55,884 nt of DNA from Prochlorococcus sp. AG-676-M04 (GTDB lineage: Bacteria > Cyanobacteriota > Cyanobacteriia > PCC-6307 > Cyanobiaceae), in NCBI GenBank assembly GCA_003210895.1, contig QCUB01000004.1, positions 1 to 55,884 on the forward strand, in the 5' to 3' direction. This document shows positions 41,156 through 50,859 of this stretch, one piece after another (positions within the stretch are counted from its first letter, which is position 1; the number at the start of each line of letters is the position of its first letter). Under the pieces are notes generated by a model that saw only the letters and a list, made by a program, of their open reading frames with translations, was not told the origin of the DNA and ran no database searches. Position numbers and translations under genes: made by a program.

Positions 41156-41560
41156 ATGGCAATTTCACTCAAGGTTTTAGCTCCAAATCAGAATGTTTAC
41201 GAAGGGGAGGCTGAAGAGGTAATCCTTCCTAGTACAACCGGGCAAATTGGTGTACTTCCTGGACATATATCTTTAGTTACTGCTATTGATATTGGTGTCT
41301 TACGACTAAGAAAGAATTCTCAATGGAAATCTATAGCCTTAATGGGTGGCTTTGCTGAAATTGAATCAGATGAAGTTATAGTTTTAGTCAACAGCGCTGA
41401 AATTGGTTCAGAAATTAATATCCAAAATGCTGAAGATACTCTTAAAGAAGCAAAATTAGCTATTAGTAAATTTCCAGAAAATGAGAAAAGTCCAGAAAAA
41501 ATTAAAGCTCTTAATGAAATTTCAAAAGCTGAGGCAAGAATTCAAGCTTCTAAAAACTAA
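41156..41560 (+). CDS. atpC: ATP synthase F1 epsilon subunit
   Basis: 134 aa. The beta-sandwich pattern [14 protein letters not shown] (25-38) and a two-helix C-terminus identify epsilon, which couples and inhibits rotation. 47 nt after atpD; same operon. Confidence 0.96.
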   Translation: MAISLKVLAPNQNVYEGEAEEVILPSTTGQIGVLPGHISLVTAIDIGVLRLRKNSQWKSIALMGGFAEIESDEVIVLVNSAEIGSEINIQNAEDTLKEAKLAISKFPENEKSPEKIKALNEISKAEARIQASKN

Positions 41561-41562
41561 AC

Positions 41563-42039
41563 TTAAGCCGTTCCACAGAAAGTAACCTCTGGAAATTTTA
41601 GCTTTACCTCTTCTAATTTTTTCGTTTTACCTTCTTCTTGCCAATAATTTATTACTTCAGTAGCTTTATTCAATATTTCAACTCTTTCATTATCGGTAAT
41701 CCAACTTTTATTCTCAAGTTCGCTTTTTAGCTTTTCCCAAGCATCATCTCTTGGCCAAAAATAGTAAGCAGTAAGAGGACTTGGACCTCCTCCAACAATT
41801 TGATCTACTGCCAATGCCACATTATCAGGTAACCATAAAACTTTAATAATAAATCTACCTTCATCAGGTTTAGGAGTATAGCCTGTTGGAACTCCATCTT
41901 CATCAAGTTTGGCAGCGGCCAATACGGCATTTGCTCCCATCATCCCAGCATTTGGTGAGGGTATTTTTGATTTTTGAGAATCGCTTATTTGTTCTTTCTG
42001 CTCTAGCGAATTCTCATTGACCTTATCTGATGAAGTCAT
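41563..42039 (-). CDS. Ycf65/PSRP-3 ribosomal protein
   Basis: 158 aa. [18 protein letters not shown] and the [10 protein letters not shown] segment are the PSRP-3 core, a 30S-associated protein of cyanobacteria and plastids. The first 50 residues are a polar extension typical of marine picocyanobacteria. Convergent with atpC, 2 nt apart. Confidence 0.92.
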   Translation of the reverse strand: MTSSDKVNENSLEQKEQISDSQKSKIPSPNAGMMGANAVLAAAKLDEDGVPTGYTPKPDEGRFIIKVLWLPDNVALAVDQIVGGGPSPLTAYYFWPRDDAWEKLKSELENKSWITDNERVEILNKATEVINYWQEEGKTKKLEEVKLKFPEVTFCGTA

Positions 42040-42147
42040 TCATTATTATTTAGATTTAGTTAATAATTTATCAGCTTATGGTCACTATTTGATGATTTTA
42101 ATTAAAAATTCTTGCTTTTATTTATTCATAACAACTAAAAATTTATC

Positions 42148-42306
42148 TTATCTATCACTAGATACTTCATAAAAGTCGTAAATAGTTTTTTCTAAAGAAT
42201 CCCAAAGATCCTTAGGTATGTCATTTTCTTCTGCAAACATTCCAAGTTGACTAGCTAATCCTCGTGCTTGAGATAATATGTAATTGTAAGAATTAATTTT
42301 ATCCAT
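42148..42306 (-). CDS. 52-aa acidic protein, unknown
   Basis: Helical and amphipathic (Y-I-L-S-Q-A-R-G-L-A-S-Q-L-G-M-F), then P-K-D-L-W-D-S-L-E. It lies between Ycf65 and pepP on the same strand. The complete, protein-like frame supports a real gene. Confidence 0.6.
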   Translation of the reverse strand: MDKINSYNYILSQARGLASQLGMFAEENDIPKDLWDSLEKTIYDFYEVSSDR

Positions 42307-42363
42307 TTTAAAATATTTTATCCTTATAAAAAAATAAATCTTATAACTGTATAAGTCAAATAT

Positions 42364-43689
42364 TCAAGATTCTAAATCAGCAATTTCTTTCAGTGCGGCG
42401 GAGCTAAGAATTTCTGGCTCTTTTTCATTTACAAGGACATCATCTTCAATTCTTATTCCAATACCTTTCCATTTTTCATCAATACTAGGTTGTCCTTCGG
42501 GAACGGGAATTCTGTCACTTATATAGATACCAGGTTCTACAGTAAGAATCATTCCATTCTGTAATGGGACATCATATTCTCCCATCCTATATGCTCCAAC
42601 ATCATGAACATCCAAACCTAGCCAGTGTCCAGTTCTATGCATATAGAGATGTTTATAAGATCCGTTTTCAATTATTCCATCAGTATCTCCTCTCAATAAC
42701 CCAATTGCCTTTAATCCTTCTACCAAAATTCTTAAAGCAACATTATGAATATTACTAGAGTTAGAACCTTTTACAGAATTCTTAATTGCAGTTTTCTGTG
42801 CTTCTAAAACAATTTCATATATAAGTTTCTGCTCTTTAGAAAATTTTCCTCCGATAGGAATAGTTCTTGTTATGTCTCCATTGTAATAATCAATTAATGA
42901 ACAACCAGCATCTACCAATAATAAATCTCCATTATTTAAGTCAGAGTTATTTAATGTGTAATGTAAAATGCAAGCATTATCTCCTGAAGCGACGATAGAG
43001 TTATAAGCCGGTCCTCTAGCACCTTTTTCTAAAAAAAATCCTTCTATTAAACCTTGAATTTGTCTTTCATTTTTCTTTGATGATATAGATTCCCTTACTA
43101 ATTCATGAGCCTCGGCTGAAATTTGAATAGCCTCTCTCATTCTATTTATCTCAAAATCACTTTTAATTAAGCGCATTTCATTGAGATAACTCTCAGGAGA
43201 TTTGATAGAATTTGCCCCTGTTCCTAATCTTGAACTAGCTTCAATTTGTTGCGAGAATATTTCCAAAACAATATTTTCAATTTTGGAATGTTTACCTATT
43301 GAAAAAACAATTTCTTCTGAATCACTTATATAAGCTGGAAGTAAACTCTCAAAATCACTAATTGAGTGGGCTTTATCTGCTTTAAATTCTCTTTCCGCAC
43401 CCTCTATACCCCATCTAAAACCATTCCATACCTCTCTAATATTGTCTTTTGGAGCAACAAACAAAATAAATCTTTCCCCTTTTGATTTATGAGATAAAAA
43501 AAGAGCAATAGAATCAGGCTCATCAAAACCTGTCAGGTACCAAAAATTACTATCTTGCCTAAATGGGTATTCACAATCGGCATGATGCTTTACTAAGTTA
43601 GAACTCGGTATAATAGCAGCTTTACCATTTAATTTTTGTAAGAAGATTTCTCTTCTTTCTTCAAAAACTTTATGATTAGGTTTGAACAT
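42364..43689 (-). CDS. pepP: Xaa-Pro aminopeptidase
   Basis: 441 aa. The N-terminal creatinase-like domain (1-170) is followed by the pita-bread peptidase with metal ligands in V-D-A-G-C (Asp), N-G-D-I-T-R-T (Asp), H-R-T-G-H-W-L-G (His), T-V-E-P-G-I-Y (Glu) and R-I-E-D-D-V (Glu). It removes N-terminal residues preceding proline using two Mn ions. Confidence 0.95.
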   Translation of the reverse strand: MFKPNHKVFEERREIFLQKLNGKAAIIPSSNLVKHHADCEYPFRQDSNFWYLTGFDEPDSIALFLSHKSKGERFILFVAPKDNIREVWNGFRWGIEGAEREFKADKAHSISDFESLLPAYISDSEEIVFSIGKHSKIENIVLEIFSQQIEASSRLGTGANSIKSPESYLNEMRLIKSDFEINRMREAIQISAEAHELVRESISSKKNERQIQGLIEGFFLEKGARGPAYNSIVASGDNACILHYTLNNSDLNNGDLLLVDAGCSLIDYYNGDITRTIPIGGKFSKEQKLIYEIVLEAQKTAIKNSVKGSNSSNIHNVALRILVEGLKAIGLLRGDTDGIIENGSYKHLYMHRTGHWLGLDVHDVGAYRMGEYDVPLQNGMILTVEPGIYISDRIPVPEGQPSIDEKWKGIGIRIEDDVLVNEKEPEILSSAALKEIADLES

Positions 43690-43762
43690 AAATTTACGAT
43701 TGGCGAGTTTTATAAAAAAGTGGAAGAATGAATTAAAAGATATTTAAAACTAATCAATTTTA

Positions 43763-44740
43763 ATGGAACCAAGTGTTTACATTCTAATTTTACTGATAAT
43801 AATCATTTTAGTAGGTTCAGCATGTTGTTCAGGGGTAGAAGCAGCCTTTTTAGCAGTTAATTCAATAAGGATTTTAGAATTAGCCTCAAAACAAAAACCT
43901 AAAAGTTCTGCTAATCAACTACTTAAACTTAGAAAACATCTTGGGAGAACTTTAACTGTAATTACGATAACTAATAATGGGTTTAACATAATTGGTAGTC
44001 TCCTTTTAGGCGTCTATGGGGCATTAATAATTAAAAGTAAATTGGGTTTAACATTATTTTCAATTGCTTTTTATGTATTAGTTGTATTACTAGGAGAAGT
44101 ACTTCCAAAAGCTATAGGTACAAGATTTTCATTACAAATAGCAATATTATCTGTTCCAATTTTGAGGATGTTTAATAGTTTAATGAGGCCATTTTTAATA
44201 TGCATTGAGCAATTATTTCCTGTTATCACTGCTGAGAACGAAATATCGACTGATGAAGCAGAGATTAGACAAATGGCAAAAATTGGATCACAGAAGGGAT
44301 TCATAGAGGCTGATGAAGCGGCAATGATACTCAAGGTGTTTCAACTAAATGATTTAAAAGCTAAAGATTTAATGACCCCAAGAGTATCAGCGCCTAGTCT
44401 TGATGGATCCTCAAATCTTGATGATATTTCAAAACTTATAATTTCAAATAATTCTCCATGGTGGGTTGTTTTAGGCGATAAAGTTGACAAAATACAAGGG
44501 ATAGCAAAGCGTGAAAACTTACTAACTAGTCTTATTAAAGGCGAAAATAAAAAATTACTATCAGAATTATGTGACCCTGTCGACTACATACCAGAAATGA
44601 TAAAAGTAGATAAGTTGTTAACAAGATTTGACAAGGATCACAAAGGAGTGAAAGTAGTAGTAGATGAATTCGGAGGATTCGTGGGAATAATTGGATCAGA
44701 AGCTGTTCTCTCTGTATTAGCGGGTTGGTGGAAAGAATAA
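43763..44740 (+). CDS. CNNM/DUF21 membrane protein with CBS domains
   Basis: 325 aa. The CNNM (DUF21) domain with about four spans occupies residues 1-155 (G-S-A-C-C-S-G-V-E-A-A-F and L-G-E-V-L-P-K-A are signature pieces). A CBS pair follows (D-L-M-T-P-R-V, then V-V-D-E-F-G-G-F-V-G). The CorC-HlyC domain of longer members is missing. Likely Mg or other cation transport. Divergent from pepP. Confidence 0.9.
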   Translation: MEPSVYILILLIIIILVGSACCSGVEAAFLAVNSIRILELASKQKPKSSANQLLKLRKHLGRTLTVITITNNGFNIIGSLLLGVYGALIIKSKLGLTLFSIAFYVLVVLLGEVLPKAIGTRFSLQIAILSVPILRMFNSLMRPFLICIEQLFPVITAENEISTDEAEIRQMAKIGSQKGFIEADEAAMILKVFQLNDLKAKDLMTPRVSAPSLDGSSNLDDISKLIISNNSPWWVVLGDKVDKIQGIAKRENLLTSLIKGENKKLLSELCDPVDYIPEMIKVDKLLTRFDKDHKGVKVVVDEFGGFVGIIGSEAVLSVLAGWWKE

Positions 44741-44742
44741 AT

Positions 44743-45984
44743 ATGAAGCAAATTAATATCGATAAAAGTTACTTACTTTTGAAAAAATGGTGGGAAAGTA
44801 TAGATCTTACAAACTATGAAAAAAGTAATTTAAATAAGGAAATCATTTCTTTTAATCAACAACTTTTCAGACTCAAAGAAAAAAAATTAAGAATTGGAAT
44901 ATACGGCAAAGCAGGCGTTGGAAAATCTTCTATCTTAAATTTATTATTAAACAAAAAAGAGTTTAAGATCGATATTATTAATGGATCCACAAAAAATATT
45001 GAAGGGAAAGAGTGGACTATCAAAAATCAACGTCTTAAAACTATCGAATTAATTGATTCCCCAGGCTTTGATTTTTGTGATATTGAAGATCCAGAAAATA
45101 CATTTTCGCAAATTAATAGTTCAGAAATAATTCTATTTACCATAGCTGGAGATATAAACAGAAATGAGGTATCTCAGATTAATTTATTCATAAAGAATGG
45201 AAAAAAAATTATTCTTGTTTTAAATAAAATTGATTTTTGGCATGAGCATGATTTAAAAAGTATTTTAAAAAATATAAGATTAAAACTTCCTCAACATATA
45301 AATATTCCAATAATATTGAATTCAAAAAATAATATTAAGAACCAAATAACTGATCTAATCAATAGTTACGGAGAAAGTTTGTTAACTTTAAACTCTTTTC
45401 AATTAGCTGATAAGTTATTTCTGAAAATAAAAAAACAAAGATTAAAAAGAAGACAAAGAGAGGCTCAATCGATTATTGGCAAATTTGCAACAATTAAAGC
45501 ATCTGGAGTGGCATTAAACCCATTAATTCTGCTTGATATTGCAGGAGGATTTGCAATAGATACTGCATTGGTTAGTGAGTTGAGTAAAATTTATGGTTTA
45601 AATCTTAAAGGTGAATCAGCAAGAAAAATAATCAAAAAGATTTCTTTAAATAATATTTTCCTAGGAGCCACTCAAGTTGGTTTAAATACTTCTTTTAATT
45701 TATTACGTAAAGTTTTCTTAGCCACTGCTCCTTTTACAAATGGTTTGTCTTTATTACCCTATGGACCAATTGCTATTTTACAGGCAGTAATTTCTGTTCG
45801 ATCCACAAAAATTGTTGGCAAATTAGCCGCAAGAGAAATATTTAGGAAAAGCAAAGGATGTATTTTTGATCCATCTTACATAATCAAAAAAATTATAGTA
45901 AAAGAACCTGAAATTTTTGACTATGCAACAATTTATTTATCTAACAAGAATGTGGATAATAATTTCGCTATTTTTCTACCTTGA
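44743..45984 (+). CDS. GTPase with DUF697 domain
   Basis: 413 aa from the ATG two nt after the upstream stop. P-loop G-K-A-G-V-G-K-S-S (55-63), G3 D-S-P-G-F (about 107), G4 N-K-I-D. The C-terminal half (from about 245) holds hydrophobic DUF697 helices (G-V-A-L-N-P-L-I-L-L-D-I-A-G-G). Era/Toc-like GTPase, probably membrane-associated; substrate unknown. Confidence 0.88.
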   Translation: MKQINIDKSYLLLKKWWESIDLTNYEKSNLNKEIISFNQQLFRLKEKKLRIGIYGKAGVGKSSILNLLLNKKEFKIDIINGSTKNIEGKEWTIKNQRLKTIELIDSPGFDFCDIEDPENTFSQINSSEIILFTIAGDINRNEVSQINLFIKNGKKIILVLNKIDFWHEHDLKSILKNIRLKLPQHINIPIILNSKNNIKNQITDLINSYGESLLTLNSFQLADKLFLKIKKQRLKRRQREAQSIIGKFATIKASGVALNPLILLDIAGGFAIDTALVSELSKIYGLNLKGESARKIIKKISLNNIFLGATQVGLNTSFNLLRKVFLATAPFTNGLSLLPYGPIAILQAVISVRSTKIVGKLAAREIFRKSKGCIFDPSYIIKKIIVKEPEIFDYATIYLSNKNVDNNFAIFLP

Positions 45985-46562
45985 AATTTGATACTGAAAA
46001 TCGAATCGCTTTATTTGGAACTAGTGCAGATCCGCCAACAATTGGTCACAAGAAAATACTCGAAGAATTATCTAACATTTATTCTTATACAATTACTTTT
46101 GCTAGTGATAATCCCAAAAAAAAGCATAAAGAAAATATTTTCTTTCGAAACCTTTTATTAAAAACACTAATAAAAGATATAAATAATCCAAAAATCATAT
46201 TTAATAAAAATATAAGTAGCCCATGGGCCATAGAATCAATTGAAGAATGTAAAAATATTTACGGCTTTAATAAAATCGATTTTGTAATAGGCAGTGATTT
46301 AATTACGGAAATTTTCTCATGGAAAAATTTTGATGAAATTATTCACAAAGTTAAATTACTTATAATCAAAAGAGAAGGCTATCCCATTGAATCCAATACT
46401 CTTAAAATGTTAGAAAGTAATAATGTTTTATTTGAAATTTCTTCATTAAATATTCCAAATATTTCTAGTTCAATGGTTAGATTAAATAATAATTATTCTG
46501 ATTTACCAAAATCATTAATCGATATCGTGAAGAAGAATAATTTATATGAATCTATTAGGTAG
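45981..46562 (+). CDS. nadD: Nicotinate-nucleotide adenylyltransferase
   Basis: 193 aa. F-G-T-S-A-D-P-P-T-I-G-H (12-23) is the nucleotidyltransferase (T/H)xGH motif, and I-S-S-S-M-V-R the C-terminal ISTxxR-type site. It makes deamido-NAD from NaMN and ATP. It starts at TTG, overlapping the upstream TGA by 4 nt, which implies translational coupling. nadE follows at once. Confidence 0.92.
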   Translation: MKFDTENRIALFGTSADPPTIGHKKILEELSNIYSYTITFASDNPKKKHKENIFFRNLLLKTLIKDINNPKIIFNKNISSPWAIESIEECKNIYGFNKIDFVIGSDLITEIFSWKNFDEIIHKVKLLIIKREGYPIESNTLKMLESNNVLFEISSLNIPNISSSMVRLNNNYSDLPKSLIDIVKKNNLYESIR

Positions 46563-46566
46563 TTGA

Positions 46567-48264
46567 ATGAAGTTTTTCCTTGCCCAATTGAATCCAATTG
46601 TAGGAGATCTAGATGGGAATGCAAAAAAAATACTACAGATAGCTGACAAGGCATTTTCAAATTCTGCTGATATGGTTCTCACCCCAGAATTATCTTTATG
46701 GGGTTATCCTGCTAAAGATTTACTCCTAAATAAAAATCTAGTTGAAAAACAATACGCCATATTAGATCAATTATCCATAACCATTTACAAAAAATATGGT
46801 GATTTAAGTATTACGGTGGGAATAGCAGAAAAGATTGATGATTATTTTTTCCCAAATCTTTATAATTCTGTTGTTGTAATTGAGGGTGGTGAATGGAAAA
46901 TGATTGCGCGTAAAGTTATTCTCCCAACTTATGAAGTGTTTGATGAGAAACGATACTTTCGATCTGAGGAGAGAGTATCTATAATCTCAAAAAAAATTAA
47001 AAACAAAATTTATAACCTTGGAATAACTATATGCGAAGATTTATGGGTTAATGAAAATATAGAAGGAAGAGGTATTCATAGAAAGAATCCAATTTCAGAT
47101 TTGAAGAACAAAAATATTGATCTTTTATTAAATTTCTCCGCCTCTCCATATACCTTCAAAAAATTCAAGTTAAGAAATAAAATTTCAAGTTTTGCTGCTC
47201 AATATCTTCAAGTACCTTTAATATACATTAATCAAGTAGGGGGGAATGATAATTTAATTTTTGACGGAAATAGTTTCATTATTAATAAAAATGGTTCCAA
47301 AATTAAGCAATTAAAATCTTTCTCAGAAGATACTTCTAGTTGGGATATTAATGAAAATTTAAATTTAGTAAATGACGAAAAATCTCCTGAAATTTCTTCA
47401 GTTTTTGATGCTTTAGTTTTGGGAGTAAAAGACTATGCTAAAAAATGCGGATTTAGCTCAGCTTTAATTGGGTTAAGCGGAGGTATTGATTCAGCACTGG
47501 TTTCAGTCATTGCGACAGCTGCATTAGGAAGTGAAAATGTATTTTGCGTCTCAATGCCTTCAAAGTGGAGTTCCCAACATTCTAAAATCGACGCAAAAGA
47601 TTTAGTCGAAAGACTAAACATACGTTTAAATACAATCTCAATTGAAAATATTATGTCCTCTTTTGAAGACTCTTTTATAGAAAGTTTACACTTCAATCCA
47701 GAAGGCATAACAAATCAAAATATTCAATCAAGGATAAGAGGTACCCTTTTAATGGCATTAGCTAATCAAGAAAGGCATTTGTTACTTTCAACAGGTAACA
47801 AATCAGAACTAGCTGTTGGATATTGCACACTATATGGTGACATGAATGGAGGACTATCTGTAATAGGTGATTTATATAAAACTAATGTTTTTAAATTATG
47901 TAATTGGCTTGATAGCGAAGATTCAGTTGAACGAAGGAAAGCATATAAATTAAATCCCAGAGTTAAAATTATTGGGGATCCAATCCGTAAGAAGGCACCA
48001 AGTGCAGAACTCGGTCCAAATCAACTTGATACTGATTCACTACCTCCATATTCTTTATTAGATCAAGTTCTTAAAGGAATAATTGAAGAAAAAAAAGATT
48101 TACAACTTCTTGAACAAGATGGTCATACAAAAGAACAAATTTTAAAAATAATTGCACTAATTCAAAAAGCAGAATTCAAAAGAAAGCAAGCTCCTCCAAT
48201 TCTAAAATTAAGTAGTCAATCTCTGGGTAGTGACTGGAGATTACCAATAGCAATTTCTAATTAA
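46567..48264 (+). CDS. nadE: Glutamine-dependent NAD synthetase
   Basis: 565 aa. The nitrilase-type amidase domain has Glu41 (T-P-E-L), a Lys in the R-K-V-I-L-P-T-Y segment and Cys in T-I-C-E-D-L-W. The synthetase domain carries the P-loop L-S-G-G-I-D-S-A-L (near 300). It amidates deamido-NAD to NAD using glutamine, directly after NadD in the pathway and on the map. Confidence 0.97.
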   Translation: MKFFLAQLNPIVGDLDGNAKKILQIADKAFSNSADMVLTPELSLWGYPAKDLLLNKNLVEKQYAILDQLSITIYKKYGDLSITVGIAEKIDDYFFPNLYNSVVVIEGGEWKMIARKVILPTYEVFDEKRYFRSEERVSIISKKIKNKIYNLGITICEDLWVNENIEGRGIHRKNPISDLKNKNIDLLLNFSASPYTFKKFKLRNKISSFAAQYLQVPLIYINQVGGNDNLIFDGNSFIINKNGSKIKQLKSFSEDTSSWDINENLNLVNDEKSPEISSVFDALVLGVKDYAKKCGFSSALIGLSGGIDSALVSVIATAALGSENVFCVSMPSKWSSQHSKIDAKDLVERLNIRLNTISIENIMSSFEDSFIESLHFNPEGITNQNIQSRIRGTLLMALANQERHLLLSTGNKSELAVGYCTLYGDMNGGLSVIGDLYKTNVFKLCNWLDSEDSVERRKAYKLNPRVKIIGDPIRKKAPSAELGPNQLDTDSLPPYSLLDQVLKGIIEEKKDLQLLEQDGHTKEQILKIIALIQKAEFKRKQAPPILKLSSQSLGSDWRLPIAISN

Positions 48265-49328
48265 AATTGCTGTTTCTTAAAAGTCAATTCTTGGATTTTA
48301 TTCAACGGTCTTTGAATTGATTTAGGGTTAATTCCCTCTCTTATAGCAAGTATTAAACCTGCTGCCTCAAAGTAATTATCCACTTCAATGAGTTTGGGAC
48401 AATTAAAATTATTATTATTAATATTTAGTATATTTTCATTTTTTACTGAGATTATATTTAAACCTCTTTCAATACCTGCCAATACGCCTTCTCCACCTAA
48501 TGCTCCACTTGGAACAACAATAGATTCGATATTACTTGGGTGTAAGGTTATATTTTCATTTTTATCAGTCAATTCTATAAGATCTGGTGCTTTACTTAAG
48601 CCAATCAATACTGATGGCAAAAATGTATATCCTATTTCCTCCGAAGCAGCGCGAGGATCTAAATTTTCATTCAATTCGATTGGATTTAATGCGGGTGCAT
48701 GTGCACAGGGGACTTTAAGAAACTTACTAATCAAGTGGCTTATTACAGCCTCAACCCCAGCTATAGGATCAACCCCCTTTCCCTCCCTGTATGCATTTGT
48801 TCCAATAATATCTGAATCATCGGGGAATTTAGCTACTATCGCTATTGCAGTTACGCCTTTATCTATTAACCTTTCTCCTGCTTCAATTAAAGTATCAGGA
48901 TTTTCAATTAAACCACCACTTATGCATTGTGATTTAGAATCAATAACTATTCCTAAAGGTTTTTTTGTTAGGACATAAGAATCAACATCAATTCCTAAAG
49001 TTGCAACACAAGCATCTGCAACTTGTAAATGTCTCATTAATATTTCATATTCAATACTTGAATCGAAAATTATTCCAATTTTCTGCCGTTTTACACTTTT
49101 AAGGCCAATTTCTCCTTTAGCAAATCTATCTAAGCTATAGCCTTCGACATAAAAAATATCTTTATTTTTCTCAGAAAGAGATCCCCCATTCATGACATTT
49201 GGATGAGTAATTAAGCATCCACTTGCACTCGCTAACAATTTTGCAGCAGGCAGGGCATCACCAGCGAATCCACCGATTTCACATCCAATCCCAGTTGGAA
49301 TAATAAAGATTGTTGGTGATATTGCCAT
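48261..49328 (-). CDS. DUF3326 family protein
   Basis: 355 aa. I-P-T-G-I-G-C-E-I-G-G-F-A-G-D (11-25), C-L-I-T-H-P-N-V-M-N-G-G and V-P-C-A-H-A-P-A match the DUF3326 family of cyanobacteria, function unknown; conserved H/N/D residues look enzyme-like. Convergent with nadE, overlapping 4 nt. Confidence 0.8.
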   Translation of the reverse strand: MAISPTIFIIPTGIGCEIGGFAGDALPAAKLLASASGCLITHPNVMNGGSLSEKNKDIFYVEGYSLDRFAKGEIGLKSVKRQKIGIIFDSSIEYEILMRHLQVADACVATLGIDVDSYVLTKKPLGIVIDSKSQCISGGLIENPDTLIEAGERLIDKGVTAIAIVAKFPDDSDIIGTNAYREGKGVDPIAGVEAVISHLISKFLKVPCAHAPALNPIELNENLDPRAASEEIGYTFLPSVLIGLSKAPDLIELTDKNENITLHPSNIESIVVPSGALGGEGVLAGIERGLNIISVKNENILNINNNNFNCPKLIEVDNYFEAAGLILAIREGINPKSIQRPLNKIQELTFKKQQF

Positions 49329-49350
49329 TGAAACTATTGATTTATATTTG

Positions 49351-49551
49351 TCATTTGATTGGATTTGCTAAAACAGCATTAATTCTTATTTTTTTAACAT
49401 TAGAGGAATCTATTGAAGCTTTAATATCCACGATAGACCATCTTACAACTCTCCCCTTTTTCATCAGATTTGTAATGATAAATGTCCTCAAATTAATAGT
49501 TTTTACTGATCCTGGCCAATCTAAATAAAAATCAACCTTTATTAATTTCAT
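49351..49551 (-). CDS. Small conserved-type protein next to ferredoxin
   Basis: 66 aa, beta-rich with a D-W-P-G-S-V turn and an alternating pattern (I-K-V-D-F-Y-L-D-W). ATG overlaps the ferredoxin stop by 4 nt, so the two are translationally coupled. Function unknown. Confidence 0.7.
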   Translation of the reverse strand: MKLIKVDFYLDWPGSVKTINLRTFIITNLMKKGRVVRWSIVDIKASIDSSNVKKIRINAVLANPIK

Positions 49552-49874
49552 TTTTGATATTTACCAAATTGATCGTTATATAGATTATTTTCAACTTCAT
49601 CACCAACAATAATATGTAGATCAGACTTTGGATATGCAACACATAATAGAGCAAAACCCTTTTCCTTCAAATCATCATTTAAACCCATTGCATCTTCTTG
49701 TTCAACTGATCCATCTATGACCATTGAGGCACAGCTAGTACAAACTCCCGAACAGCAACTGCTTGGTAAATCAATCCCACTAGCTTTAGCAGCGGATATT
49801 ATATCTTGATCTTCAGGACATAAAAAAACATACGTATTTTTTTCTAATTCAACTTTTATCTTATATTCCGACAT
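49548..49874 (-). CDS. Plant-type 2Fe-2S ferredoxin
   Basis: 108 aa from the ATG at 49874 (an in-frame TTG two codons upstream is less likely). Cys40, Cys45, Cys48 and Cys78 give C-x4-C-x2-C-x29-C, the full cluster motif. An electron carrier, but more divergent and with a longer C-terminus (D-Q-F-G-K-Y) than photosynthetic PetF, so a specialised partner is likely. Confidence 0.92.
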   Translation of the reverse strand: MSEYKIKVELEKNTYVFLCPEDQDIISAAKASGIDLPSSCCSGVCTSCASMVIDGSVEQEDAMGLNDDLKEKGFALLCVAYPKSDLHIIVGDEVENNLYNDQFGKYQK

Positions 49875-49888
49875 TTTCAAGGATTCAG

Positions 49889-50839
49889 CTAGACTGCTGA
49901 ACCTCCTACTACCTCTAAAATTTCCTGAGTTATAGCAGCTTGTCTTGCTTTGTTATAGGTAAGGTTTAAAGTACTGGCTAATTCTTTAGCATTATCACTC
50001 GCATTATTCATAGCAGTCATTCTACAGGCAAGTTCTGAAGCGGCAGACTCTTGAAGCGCTCTAAGAATTTGATTCTGCAAGTACAAAGGTAACAAAGAAT
50101 CTAATAACTGATCAGGACTTTGTTCAAAAACAATATCAGAAGGCAATTTTTCTGAATCATTCTTTTCTATATTTGATTTTTCAACGAGTAACTTACTATT
50201 TTTTGTAGTTAGTCTAAAAATCTCATCATTTTCCTCAGCAATTCCTTGAGGGTCTAATGGCAACAAAGTTTGAACAACTGGTGCACAACTTACAAGTGTG
50301 ATGAATTTGGTATAGATAATCTCTACCCTGTCTGAGTTTTCAGATAAAAATTCAGCTAAGACATCGTTGGTTATTCCTTCGGAATCTATTGCTGTTGGTA
50401 CTTGTTCTAGCTCTTTGAATGTACTTTTTATTACGTATCTATCCTTCCTATTTTGGAAGTATCCTATTGCCTTTTTGCCAACTAAAATTAAATTTGGTTC
50501 ATAACCTTGCTTGATCAACTCTGCGTACCTAATTTCTACCTTCTTAATTATGTTGGTATTGTATCCTCCACATAAACCTCGATCGGCAGTTATGCAAACC
50601 AAAGAAATTGTTTTTACGTCTCTTTTGGATAATAGAGGTGAGTCTACAGATTCAAACTGAACTCTCGATTGAATATTCTCTAAGACACGAGCAAGTTTGT
50701 CAGCGAAAGGCCTACTTTTCAATACTTGATCTTGTGCCCTCCTAACCTTTGCAGCTGCGACTAATCGCATAGCTTCTGTTATTTTCCTAGTATTTTTAAC
50801 AGAAACAATCCTATCTCTTATTTCTTTAAGATTTGCCAT
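49889..50839 (-). CDS. atpG: ATP synthase F1 gamma subunit
   Basis: 316 aa. I-R-D-R-I-x-S-V-K-N-T-R-K-I-T-E-A-M-R (7-25) and the C-terminal A-R-Q-A-A-I-T-Q-E-I-L-E-V identify the rotor shaft. The central insert (about 195-230) is typical of cyanobacterial gamma. Last gene of the atp1 operon. Confidence 0.97.
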   Translation of the reverse strand: MANLKEIRDRIVSVKNTRKITEAMRLVAAAKVRRAQDQVLKSRPFADKLARVLENIQSRVQFESVDSPLLSKRDVKTISLVCITADRGLCGGYNTNIIKKVEIRYAELIKQGYEPNLILVGKKAIGYFQNRKDRYVIKSTFKELEQVPTAIDSEGITNDVLAEFLSENSDRVEIIYTKFITLVSCAPVVQTLLPLDPQGIAEENDEIFRLTTKNSKLLVEKSNIEKNDSEKLPSDIVFEQSPDQLLDSLLPLYLQNQILRALQESAASELACRMTAMNNASDNAKELASTLNLTYNKARQAAITQEILEVVGGSAV

Positions 50840-50859
50840 AATATCTCCTTAAAATAAAC